From assembly GCA_029864785.1 (NCBI GenBank), contig JAOTST010000001.1, positions 1 through 14,237 on the forward strand: a DNA stretch of 14,237 nucleotides. The letters run 5' to 3'. A model generated the notes under the pieces. The model was not told the DNA's origin. It did no database searches and was given only the letters and a program-made list of their open reading frames with translations. The position numbers were made by a program, and so were the translations under genes. Below are positions 1 to 6,139 of this stretch, in pieces (positions within the stretch are counted from its first letter, which is position 1; the number at the start of each line of letters is the position of its first letter). The DNA comes from Chromatiales bacterium (lineage in GTDB: Bacteria > Pseudomonadota > Gammaproteobacteria > Thiohalomonadales > Thiohalomonadaceae).

Positions 1-1
1 A

Positions 2-463
2 TCGGTGATGTTACCGCTCTTCTTTCCAGAAGGAACCAGTATCGATAAACTAATACGAGTCTGGATTGTTCTAATTCTCTTTATGTCGGGCTATATGGCC
101 GAAGTTTTTCGTGGGGGCTTTAATGCTATCCCTCAAGGTCAATACGAAGCTGCAGATTCCCTTGGTCTCGGTTATTGGCAGAAGACACTGCTCATTGTTC
201 TGCCACAAGTGATAAAAGTCTCGATGCCCAATATTCTTGCAACCTTTGTCATGCTGTTTAAAAATACCACATTCTTACTGATCATCGGCATATTCGAGAT
301 GTTAAGTACCACCCAAACCGCACTGAGTAATTCACACTGGCTTGGCGGTCACGCCGAAGAGGGTTACATATTTGTGGCCGCTATTTTCTGGGTTGTCTGC
401 TTCAGCATGTCACTTGTTGCAACTTCTATCGAACGAAAACTGAATACTGATCACAAAAATTAA
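2..463 (+). CDS. aapM: Polar amino-acid ABC transporter permease, AapM-like (5' end missing)
   Basis: Membrane subunit of an importer for polar amino acids; its gene enters from the left edge, so only the C-terminal part is present. The frame is open from base 2, and the GTG/ATG codons at 5-10 are internal, not the start. Visible are hydrophobic spans near the beginning (VWIVLILFMSGYMAEVF), in the middle (FLLIIGIFEML) and near the end (GYIFVAAIFWVVCFSMSLVA). The cytoplasmic EAA loop that docks the ATPase reads EAADSLGLGYWQKTLLIVLPQ without its last residue in some relatives, and is intact here. The residues GQYEAADSLGLGYW and the following LPQ resemble AapM of the rhizobial general amino-acid permease. 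The stop lies 3 bases before the start of the ATPase gene, so the two are surely co-transcribed. The substrate cannot be read from this fragment. AapM rather than another His/Glu/Gln-type permease is inferred mainly from the adjacent AapP-like ATPase. Confidence 0.88.
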   Translation, partial: SVMLPLFFPEGTSIDKLIRVWIVLILFMSGYMAEVFRGGFNAIPQGQYEAADSLGLGYWQKTLLIVLPQVIKVSMPNILATFVMLFKNTTFLLIIGIFEMLSTTQTALSNSHWLGGHAEEGYIFVAAIFWVVCFSMSLVATSIERKLNTDHKN

Positions 464-466
464 TGA

Positions 467-1249
467 GTGAAATCTGTCATGCCTAATTCAAATAATAAAC
501 CCCGTACTACCGATGAAGAAGTCATTAACATTTGTGACCTCAATAAATGGTATGGCGACTTTCATGTTTTAAAAGATATCAATCTAACGGTTCATAAAGG
601 GGAGCGAATTGTTATCTGCGGTCCCTCTGGTTCTGGTAAATCGACCATGATCCGCTGCATTAATCGTTTAGAGGAGTTTCAACAAGGCTCACTCGTCGTT
701 GATGGTATTGAGATGATAGAAGATGTGAAAAATATCGATGCGATCCGTCGTGATGTCGGCATGGTTTTTCAACACTTCAACCTCTTCCCTCATCTGACAA
801 TCCTGGAAAATCTCTGTTTGGGCCCAATTTGGGTGCAGAAGAAATCAAAAGCAGAAGCAGAAGCAATCGCAATGAAATATCTTGAGCGAGTAAAAATTCC
901 CGACCAGGCACAAAAATATCCGGGGCAACTTTCCGGTGGGCAGCAACAACGTGTTGCCATTGCCCGATCACTCTGCATGAGCCCTAAAATTATGCTCTTT
1001 GATGAGCCTACCTCCGCACTCGATCCGGAGATGATCAAAGAGGTACTTGATGTCATGATTGAGCTTGCCGAAGAGGGTATGACCATGCTCTGTGTCACTC
1101 ACGAAATGGGCTTTGCAAAAAAAGTAGCCGACCGCGTAATCTTCATGGATGCGGGTGAAATTGTTGAAGAGAATAATCCTCACGACTTTTTCGACAACCC
1201 TCAGGTTGATCGGACTCAACAATTTTTACAGCAAATCCTCAATCATTAG
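467..1249 (+). CDS. aapP: Polar amino-acid ABC transporter ATP-binding protein, AapP-like
   Basis: Cytoplasmic ATPase that powers the amino-acid importer whose permease ends just upstream. All nucleotide-binding motifs are present: Walker [10 protein letters not shown] (about residues 52-60), Q-loop VFQHFN, signature LSGGQQQR, Walker [14 protein letters not shown] and switch histidine in VTHEMG. The stretch [10 protein letters not shown] after a variable polar N-terminus and the closing region are very close to rhizobial AapP. At 260 residues it has the family length. I chose GTG 467 because it directly follows the permease stop (TAATGAGTG), suggesting coupled translation, and because AapP proteins carry a similar N-terminal extension; ATG 479 is possible. 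No strong Shine-Dalgarno sequence is visible for either. The stop codon interlocks with that of the convergent GNAT gene and there is no clear terminator between them. Confidence 0.95.
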   Translation: MKSVMPNSNNKPRTTDEEVINICDLNKWYGDFHVLKDINLTVHKGERIVICGPSGSGKSTMIRCINRLEEFQQGSLVVDGIEMIEDVKNIDAIRRDVGMVFQHFNLFPHLTILENLCLGPIWVQKKSKAEAEAIAMKYLERVKIPDQAQKYPGQLSGGQQQRVAIARSLCMSPKIMLFDEPTSALDPEMIKEVLDVMIELAEEGMTMLCVTHEMGFAKKVADRVIFMDAGEIVEENNPHDFFDNPQVDRTQQFLQQILNH

Positions 1250-1740
1250 CCCACTTTTCGGCCATAGATTAGGTGGTCGATACACTCACCTTCGATTTCA
1301 GCGACTTCAGGTAAACGTCCCCACTGCTCAAAACCAAATTTGGTCAGTAGTCGAATGCTTAGCGGATTCGATGCTAGAAGCAGAGCAAAGAGATTGTGAA
1401 ATTTTCTAGCGGGTGCGTTTTCAATCGCATATTGCATTAGCTGACTACCAATCCCACGATTTTGATACGCTGTATCAATGTAGTAACTAATTTCTGCCGT
1501 ATGACGCAGGGCCTTTCGACCACAACGGTAGGGACTTAAACTGCACCAGCCAATGACAACACCCGACTGCTCAAAAACCCAAATTGGGTAGTCTGAGGTC
1601 GTATGCTCCTGAAACCACTGCTGTCGTGACTCTAAACTAATGGGGGTTAAATCTGCAGTCAAACCGCCTTGTTCAACAGCCTGATTATAGATATCGACGA
1701 TAGTTGAAAAATCTGATTGCTGAGCAGTACGTATGGTCAT
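1246..1740 (-). CDS. GNAT family N-acetyltransferase, phosphinothricin-acetyltransferase-like
   Basis: A 164-residue single-domain GNAT enzyme, expected to transfer acetyl from acetyl-CoA to a small amine in the cytoplasm. It starts [10 protein letters not shown], typical of the first GNAT strand. The acetyl-CoA pyrophosphate-binding loop is [10 protein letters not shown] (about residues 92-101, Q/RxxGxG), preceded by the strand AEISYYID. The segments [10 protein letters not shown] and [17 protein letters not shown] resemble the phosphinothricin and methionine-sulfone/sulfoximine acetyltransferase branch (Pat/MnaT). The real substrate is not readable, and housekeeping detoxification is as likely as resistance. 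It faces aapP tail to tail with overlapping stops and diverges from the next GNAT gene. No good Shine-Dalgarno sequence precedes the ATG. Confidence 0.88.
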   Translation of the reverse strand: MTIRTAQQSDFSTIVDIYNQAVEQGGLTADLTPISLESRQQWFQEHTTSDYPIWVFEQSGVVIGWCSLSPYRCGRKALRHTAEISYYIDTAYQNRGIGSQLMQYAIENAPARKFHNLFALLLASNPLSIRLLTKFGFEQWGRLPEVAEIEGECIDHLIYGRKVG

Positions 1741-1807
1741 TATTGAGAGTCGTTAAGTTCTTCGATAGTTAGATATATTACTCAGAATTGATATGATAGC
1801 TACTAAT

Positions 1808-1835
1808 TTGACACGAGTGTCAGCCAGATTAAATT
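1808..1835 (+). promoter_or_regulatory. Candidate sigma-70 promoter of the GNAT gene at 1892
   Basis: A perfect -35 box TTGACA (1808-1813) is followed after 16 bases by TAAATT (1830-1835), which matches 4 of 6 bases of the -10 consensus. A transcript would start near 1842 and give a leader of about 50 bases before the ATG at 1892. The -35 match is seen directly; promoter activity is inferred. Confidence 0.5.
1809..1822. promoter_or_regulatory. Dyad TGACAC-GA-GTGTCA overlapping the -35 box (candidate operator)
   Basis: Perfect 6-bp arms around a 2-base centre overlay most of the TTGACA box. A regulator bound here would block RNA polymerase. Six-base arms occur often by chance, so the support is the position on the -35 box, not the length. 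The binding protein is unknown. Confidence 0.3.
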
Positions 1836-1844
1836 TAAGACACC

Positions 1845-1864
1845 ACCATTTTACCCGCAATGGT
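1845..1864 (+). other. Small hairpin in the leader of the GNAT gene
   Basis: ACCATT (1845-1850) and AATGGT (1859-1864) form a perfect 6-bp stem with an 8-base loop just after the predicted transcription start. An alternative 5-bp pairing TTACC/GGTAA uses part of the same bases. There is no U-tract, so it is not a terminator; a role in mRNA stability or none at all is equally possible. Confidence 0.2.
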
Positions 1865-1891
1865 AAGTAATTAAAAAATGACGAGGTAAAC

Positions 1892-2449
1892 ATGCAACTA
1901 AAAGTCGCAGACATTTCTGATATTGATGACACACTTAAACTTCATTACAAGTATCAGGTGGATTCTATCGCCGAAGAGGATAAAAAAGATGGTTTTGTAA
2001 CCACCCCTTTTACAAAAGAAGAATTAACCTCGTTGGTTAATGATGAACAAGGCCTGTTTATCGCCAAGAAAGATGATCGTGTTGTAGCCTATGTTATGGC
2101 CGCCTCGTGGGGGTTTTGGTCAAAATGGCCCATGTTTGCGTTCATGATTAAAGATCTGCCTAATCTTCAATATCATGGCCAAATATTAAGCACTGAAAAC
2201 TCATACCAATATGGCCCCGTGTGTATTGATAAAAGTATCCGCGGCAGTGGAATTTTGGAACAAATTTTTGACTTTGCAAAACAAAAAATGTCCTCACGAT
2301 TCCCTATATTGGTGACTTTCGTTAACAAAACAAACGGAAGGTCATATGAGGCTCATGTCAGAAAAATTGGGCTTGACGTGATCCAGGAGTTTGAATTCAA
2401 TGACAATCATTACTACGAAATGGCCTGTCTTACAAAAAATGAAATCTAG
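1892..2449 (+). CDS. GNAT-fold acetyltransferase-like protein, substrate unknown
   Basis: A 185-residue protein with a recognisable but diverged GNAT pattern. It has an N-terminal MQLKVADISDIDDTLKLH strand-helix, a central strand LFIAKKDDRVVAYVMAASWG, then YGPVCIDKSIRGSGILEQIFDFA, in which RGSGIL (residues 117-122) sits where the acetyl-CoA-binding Q/RxxGxG/A loop belongs. The C-terminal part FVNKTNGRSYEAHVRKIGLDVIQEFEF corresponds to the last helix and strand. A Trp/Phe-rich insert at residues 73-85 is unusual and may shape the acceptor pocket. GAGG at 1883-1886 lies 5 bases before the ATG and fixes the start. It stands alone, with its own promoter, back to back with the other GNAT gene, from which it differs too much to be a recent duplicate. 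Confidence 0.8.
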   Translation: MQLKVADISDIDDTLKLHYKYQVDSIAEEDKKDGFVTTPFTKEELTSLVNDEQGLFIAKKDDRVVAYVMAASWGFWSKWPMFAFMIKDLPNLQYHGQILSTENSYQYGPVCIDKSIRGSGILEQIFDFAKQKMSSRFPILVTFVNKTNGRSYEAHVRKIGLDVIQEFEFNDNHYYEMACLTKNEI

Positions 2450-2603
2450 TTAACTGGCAATCCTCTAGTTGACTTTTGATCCGCAGAATAACGAGGCCAA
2501 GGCGCACCCTTAGCTCAATTTTTCCGGTGAACACACCATTAACTTTATCGACACAAACATCTAATCTGCAATAGTTATCACTTAGCCAAAAGGGTACCTT
2601 TTC

Positions 2604-2609
2604 TATAAT
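2604..2609 (+). promoter_or_regulatory. Perfect -10 box TATAAT upstream of the gene at 2687
   Basis: TATAAT matches the sigma-70 -10 consensus exactly and would give a leader of about 70 bases. The best -35 partner 16-18 bases upstream is poor (around TTAGCC at 2582), so the promoter may need an activator or may not be real. The rest of the 2450-2686 gap shows nothing beyond a short direct repeat TCTAGTTRACT (2445-2455 and 2464-2474). Confidence 0.35.
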
Positions 2610-2686
2610 CGTGAAGACGATCACTATCCATATTGATCGCTTCTGATAAAGTCTGTTACCCCACATTAAATAAGCAGGAGACGAGG

Positions 2687-3409
2687 ATGTTCAGACAACT
2701 GATATCAACCACTATTTTATGTGGAGCATTGACCATCAGCAGTAATGTCCATGCACTCAGTAGTTTCAATGGCCTGAGTGCACTCAACCAACTACAGTTT
2801 GATCTGCTCTCCAAAGATCTGGGGGCCAGTCTCAGCTACAAGGCTCTCTCTCCCGCTGAACCATTGGGAGTCACCGGCTTTGATATGGGGCTTGAAGTTA
2901 GCGCCACCCAACTGAAAAGTGCCTCCGTATTTAACAGTGCTACAGGTACTAGTTTTGATACTCTTCCGGTACCCAAACTCCATATTCGCAAAGGACTCCC
3001 CTTTAATATTGATGTGGGTATCTCCTATCTGCCGGGTTCTATCAGTCTACTCGGGTACGAGCTGAGTTATGCCCTTATGGAGGGAGGTATTGTTATGCCA
3101 GCGGTCTCCGTGCGCGTCACCTCCAGCAAGCTACACGGCTCATCTGACATTAGTATGAGCACTCTGGGCTACGAGCTCTCAATTTCAAAAGGTTTTGCCA
3201 TGCTCACCCCCTATGTGGGTGTCGGCTCAATCAATGTGACCACAACGCCTGGAGCCGCCTACAGCGGAACACTCTCTGAATCAAGCGCCTCCCTTTTTAA
3301 GGCGTTCTACGGCTTAAATATGGCCTTTGGGTTGATGAATGTTGCCATTGAGGGCGACTCTACTGGTGGTATCAATAGCTATGGTGCGAAGGTGGGATTC
3401 AGGTTCTAG
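2687..3409 (+). CDS. Secreted outer-membrane-like protein of unknown function
   Basis: A 240-residue exported protein. The start ATG 2687 follows GGAGACGAGG and opens directly into a signal peptide MFRQLISTTILCGALTISSNVHA, cut after residue 23; an upstream in-frame start would push the signal inward. The mature part alternates hydrophobic and polar residues with many Gly, Ser, Tyr and Phe (for example NIDVGISYL, AMLTPYVGVG, KAFYGLNMAFGLMNVAIEGD) and ends GAKVGFRF with a C-terminal Phe, the signal read by the BAM machinery. This points to a small beta-barrel or barrel-like protein. From memory it resembles a family of uncharacterised proteobacterial proteins of similar length sharing LSPAEPLGVTGFD and LSISKGFAM-type segments; I cannot name the family with certainty. 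It may be linked to the similar-sized secreted gene that follows 109 bases later. Confidence 0.8.
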   Translation: MFRQLISTTILCGALTISSNVHALSSFNGLSALNQLQFDLLSKDLGASLSYKALSPAEPLGVTGFDMGLEVSATQLKSASVFNSATGTSFDTLPVPKLHIRKGLPFNIDVGISYLPGSISLLGYELSYALMEGGIVMPAVSVRVTSSKLHGSSDISMSTLGYELSISKGFAMLTPYVGVGSINVTTTPGAAYSGTLSESSASLFKAFYGLNMAFGLMNVAIEGDSTGGINSYGAKVGFRF

Positions 3410-3482
3410 CGTCTATCAAAAATAGTTCTCAATAGCGGAAGCGTGACCAAGTTCGAAGATCGCCAACACCTTTTCGTTTAGA

Positions 3483-3528
3483 GTTTCACCATCAACTGAA
3501 GAACCTCTCTGGAGATTGATGGTGAAAC
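3483..3528 (+). repeat. 13-bp perfect inverted repeat enclosing ribosome-binding site and start codon
   Basis: GTTTCACCATCAA (3483-3495) and TTGATGGTGAAAC (3516-3528) are exact reverse complements separated by 20 bases. The right arm contains the ATG (3519) and GTG (3522) start codons of the next gene; the loop contains the Shine-Dalgarno-like CTGGAG (3509-3514). As RNA, the stem would hide the start codon. There is no U-tract, so it is not a terminator. By a rough count, a 13-bp match at such spacing is not expected by chance in 14 kb. Confidence 0.75.
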
Positions 3529-4022
3529 GTTCACTACAATATATTTTCCCACTTTTGCTCATACTGCTTGCCTCAGAGAGCCTCTACGCCCGCACGGCTG
3601 GATCCGATACAACAAGCAATTATCAAATCTCACCCAAACTGGTCATTGACCTCCATACAATCTCTGTCGAGAAGATTTTCGCTGGTCAGCAAATGCATCT
3701 CTCCATTCTTAAACGCAAGAGTCACTCAAGTAGCTCTCAATTTAACTTTACCACTCCTCCTCAATTTACACTCGATTTTGCCAACGTCAATCTCCTAAAG
3801 CTCAAAGATTCTGGTCAGCTAATACGCTATATCCGTTCAGATTCGGGTGAACACACCATATCAATTATCAGCAATACACGGGGTGAACGCACCAAAAGTA
3901 TTATCATTCACGATAATTTTATCGGTATTGGCATCAATGATAAAAGCCGGCACTTTATCTTTGGAAAAGACCGTAACGCCGGAAAGATTAACTATAGTGC
4001 CAAATGGGGATACCGTTTTTAG
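3519..4022 (+). CDS. Secreted protein of unknown function with C-terminal Phe
   Basis: A 167-residue protein I do not recognise. It begins with a clear signal peptide, MVKRSLQYIFPLLLILLASE followed by SLYA, cut after residue 24. The mature part is basic and polar, with a serine run (SHSSSSQ, about 68-74) and two similar segments, SGEHTISII (109-117) and RGERTKSII (121-129). It ends AKWGYRF with a C-terminal Phe, as outer-membrane proteins do, although at about 143 mature residues it would be a small barrel or only barrel-associated. GGAG at 3511-3514 lies 4 bases before ATG 3519 and 7 before GTG 3522; the GTG spacing is better, but I keep the ATG. The start codon lies in a 13-bp inverted repeat, and an intrinsic terminator follows the stop by 33 bases, so this gene ends a transcript, possibly shared with the gene at 2687. 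Confidence 0.7.
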   Translation: MVKRSLQYIFPLLLILLASESLYARTAGSDTTSNYQISPKLVIDLHTISVEKIFAGQQMHLSILKRKSHSSSSQFNFTTPPQFTLDFANVNLLKLKDSGQLIRYIRSDSGEHTISIISNTRGERTKSIIIHDNFIGIGINDKSRHFIFGKDRNAGKINYSAKWGYRF

Positions 4023-4055
4023 TGCTTTAGTTCTCAATTAGCCATAGAATAGCGG

Positions 4056-4089
4056 GGTGGTATCGGATAAAAACCGAGCCGCCTTTTTT
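4056..4089 (+). terminator. Intrinsic terminator after the secreted-protein gene
   Basis: GGTGGT-A-TCGG (4056-4066) pairs with CCGAGCCGCC (4074-4083) as a 10-pair stem with two G-U pairs and one bulged A, a 7-base A-rich loop, then six T (4084-4089). This is a standard Rho-independent terminator. It ends only 6 bases before the amgK start codon and contains the alternative GTG start at 4057, which is therefore unlikely to be used. Confidence 0.8.
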
Positions 4090-4095
4090 ATACCT

Positions 4096-5109
4096 ATGAC
4101 AAATAGAATTCAACAGATCAAACAGTGGCTAACCGATGAGCTCAAACTCCCGTTTGTTAGCCTTGATAGCGCATCGGAAGATGCCAGCTTTAGACGCTAT
4201 TTCCGTATCACTTTTGAACACGGAGCCCCTCATAAAACCCTGATCGTCATGGATGCCCCGCCCGACAAAGAGCCTCTTGAGCCCTTTGCGACGATAGCCA
4301 AACAGCTCTTCGATATTGGCCTGAATGTTCCTGAAATTTTTGCCCAAAATAACACCCAAGGGTTTTTACTGTTAGGCGATCTCGGCTCAACGGCCTATCT
4401 GGATCAACTCAGCAGCGAAACAGTTGACCGACTCTATGGGGATGCGCTGGGTGCATTGGCAGTGCTACAGACCTGCGGTCCAACCGATCTCCCGCACTAT
4501 GATAGCGCGCTGTTACTCAACGAGATGGCTCTCTTCCGCGACTGGTTTATCGACAAACATTTGCAGATCGTGCTCAACGATGACGAAAATCAAATTCTCA
4601 ATTCTCTCTTTAACACGCTTGCCAAATCTGCATTAGAACAGACCCAGGTTCCCGTTCATCGAGACTACCACTCACGCAATTTAATGGTCAGTTCACATAA
4701 CCCTGGAATTATCGATTTTCAAGATGCGGTGATGGGACCAGTTACCTATGACCTCGTCTCTCTACTGCGCGACTGCTACATCGCATGGCCTGAAGAGCAG
4801 GTCGCCGAATGGGTAGAGGGCTATCACGATATCGCGCTTGATCACGGTATCTTACGTCAACCAAATCAGCGTCAATTTAAAAAGTGGTTTGATCTGATGG
4901 GAATTCAGCGTCACCTCAAGGCCATCGGAATATTTTCACGCCTCTACCATCGCGATGAAAAACAGGGTTATCTCAAAGACATTCCCAGAACCCTTAACTA
5001 CATTATTGACGTGAGTAGTCACTACGAGGAGTTGCAGCCGTTTCACCATCTCATAACGACTAAGGTTGAGCCTGCATTAAAATCACATCTACAGGAGAAA
5101 AACAGATGA
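4096..5109 (+). CDS. amgK: N-acetylmuramate/N-acetylglucosamine anomeric kinase, AmgK-like phosphotransferase
   Basis: A 337-residue member of the aminoglycoside-phosphotransferase fold. AmgK phosphorylates the anomeric hydroxyl of MurNAc and GlcNAc released from the cell wall, the first step of a recycling route that bypasses de novo UDP-MurNAc synthesis and so fosfomycin. The N-terminus MTNRIQQIKQWL and SEDASFRRYFRI (residues 27-38, sugar and nucleotide lobe) match AmgK. The catalytic loop is HRDYHSRNLM (188-197, base D190) and the Mg-binding segment is IDFQDAVMGP with D207. A bacterial-kinase hinge is seen in LLLGDLGS. ATG 4096 is chosen because homologues start there and because the earlier GTG 4057 lies in a terminator stem; no Shine-Dalgarno sequence precedes it. 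The stop overlaps the djlA start by ATGA. The usual partner murU (nucleotidyltransferase) is not between them. Confidence 0.88.
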   Translation: MTNRIQQIKQWLTDELKLPFVSLDSASEDASFRRYFRITFEHGAPHKTLIVMDAPPDKEPLEPFATIAKQLFDIGLNVPEIFAQNNTQGFLLLGDLGSTAYLDQLSSETVDRLYGDALGALAVLQTCGPTDLPHYDSALLLNEMALFRDWFIDKHLQIVLNDDENQILNSLFNTLAKSALEQTQVPVHRDYHSRNLMVSSHNPGIIDFQDAVMGPVTYDLVSLLRDCYIAWPEEQVAEWVEGYHDIALDHGILRQPNQRQFKKWFDLMGIQRHLKAIGIFSRLYHRDEKQGYLKDIPRTLNYIIDVSSHYEELQPFHHLITTKVEPALKSHLQEKNR

Positions 5110-5924
5110 ACTGGTGGGGCAAAGTATTAGGAGGCTCCTTGGGCTTTATGATGGGGGGGCCACTGGGCGCCATTCTTGGCACAGTGCTTGGGCATCGTTT
5201 TGACAAGGGAGTAGAGGGGATTAAACAACAGATCCCATGGAATGCGGGTGTACAAGAGCGCGTACAGACCGCCTTTTTCACCGCCACCTTCACTGTGATG
5301 GGGCATATCGCCAAGGCTGATGGCGTGGTCACTAAAGAGGAGATCGCCCTCGCCCAACAGTTGATGGCACAGATGCAGCTCAATGCCGAACAAAAAAAGA
5401 CCGCCATCGCTCTCTTTAACAAAGGGAAGGATTCAAACTTCCCGCTCAATGACCTACTGCAACAGTTCCGCAAGGAGTGTCACCGCCGTAAAAATTTATT
5501 ACGCATGTTTATGGAGATCCAGATCCAGGCTGCATATGCCGATGGAACAATGGATCAAAGTGAGCGTCTACTACTGCTCGATATCTCACAGCAACTCGGA
5601 TTTTCACGTGTTGAATTTGACCATCTCGATAATCTGATTCGTGCTGCACGCCAATTTGGCGGTCATGGTGGACAACAATACCAACAGGGTCATAACGCAC
5701 CCAGCAGTGCTCAACAGCTTAAGGCAGCCTATGAACTACTCGACATTCCTGCAAGCAGCGGCGACAAAGAGGTCAAGAAGGCCTATCGCCGGATGATGAA
5801 CCGTCATCACCCCGACAAGCTGGTTGCCAAGGGACTCCCTGAAGAGATGATTAAGATCGCCACTGAAAAGACTCAGGAGATCAAGGCCGCCTACGACATG
5901 ATCAAGGCTTCAAAGGAAGGGTAA
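5106..5924 (+). CDS. djlA: DnaJ-like membrane co-chaperone DjlA
   Basis: A 272-residue type III J-domain protein anchored in the inner membrane with the rest in the cytoplasm, where it stimulates DnaK ATPase; in E. coli it is linked to envelope stress and capsule control. The N-terminal span MNWWGKVLGGSLGFMMGGPL and the Gly-rich continuation to residue 30 is the glycine-patterned transmembrane segment thought to dimerise. A TerB-like helical domain follows (about 55-180, with AKADGVVTKEEI and AYADGTMDQSE, each a TerB-type ADG repeat). A Gly/Gln linker (184-198) leads to the J domain (about 205-270) with the essential HPD at 235-237. AGGAG at 5093-5097 lies 8 bases from the ATG, and the ATGA overlap with amgK implies translational coupling. 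No convincing intrinsic terminator follows. Confidence 0.95.
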   Translation: MNWWGKVLGGSLGFMMGGPLGAILGTVLGHRFDKGVEGIKQQIPWNAGVQERVQTAFFTATFTVMGHIAKADGVVTKEEIALAQQLMAQMQLNAEQKKTAIALFNKGKDSNFPLNDLLQQFRKECHRRKNLLRMFMEIQIQAAYADGTMDQSERLLLLDISQQLGFSRVEFDHLDNLIRAARQFGGHGGQQYQQGHNAPSSAQQLKAAYELLDIPASSGDKEVKKAYRRMMNRHHPDKLVAKGLPEEMIKIATEKTQEIKAAYDMIKASKEG

Positions 5925-5933
5925 ACTCCCCTC

Positions 5934-5969
5934 ATATCTCTCTGTCATGCTTCATATTTGGAGAGATAT
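5934..5969. repeat. 9-bp inverted repeat after djlA
   Basis: ATATCTCTC (5934-5942) and GAGAGATAT (5961-5969) are perfect complements with an 18-base loop; the right arm is also part of the palindrome GAGATATCTC (5963-5972). No T-run follows, so it is at best a weak or factor-dependent 3' end for djlA. A repeat of this size could arise by chance. Confidence 0.3.
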
Positions 5970-6043
5970 CTCCAGCTGTATCAACAACCTATAACACCTG
6001 AAGCGCTACCATCAGAACCCATTAAACTTGCTCCCAGAAAGAT

Positions 6044-6079
6044 TGTGCTACTCTTGAGGGTAAGAGTTCATATTGCACA
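6044..6079 (+). other. Hairpin in the gap before the histidine kinase gene
   Basis: ACTCTT (6050-6055) and AAGAGT (6062-6067) form a perfect 6-bp stem with loop GAGGGT; TGTGC (6044-6048) and GCACA (6075-6079) can extend it across an unequal internal loop. It lies about 60-95 bases upstream of the kinase start. A T-run (6091-6096) sits 12 bases beyond, too far for a normal terminator. I see no clear promoter in 5925-6139. Confidence 0.25.
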
Positions 6080-6139
6080 CGCAGGCAGATTTTTTACACA
6101 TAATAAATAAAAATGCTTCGCTGACTATATTTATAGGGT

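Noticed and set aside
2633-2686. Upstream in-frame start for the secreted protein at 2687
   Set aside because: It would put 18 polar residues before the signal peptide, and the clear GAGG ribosome-binding site belongs to ATG 2687.
2526-3859. Exact 14-base repeat GGTGAACACACCAT at 2526-2539 and 3846-3859
   Set aside because: A rough count shows one 14-base match in 14 kb is not unusual; one copy is intergenic and the other coding, with no shared context.
4057-4095. GTG 4057 as start of amgK with 13 extra N-terminal residues
   Set aside because: It lies within the terminator stem, has no ribosome-binding site, and the homologous N-terminus begins at ATG 4096.
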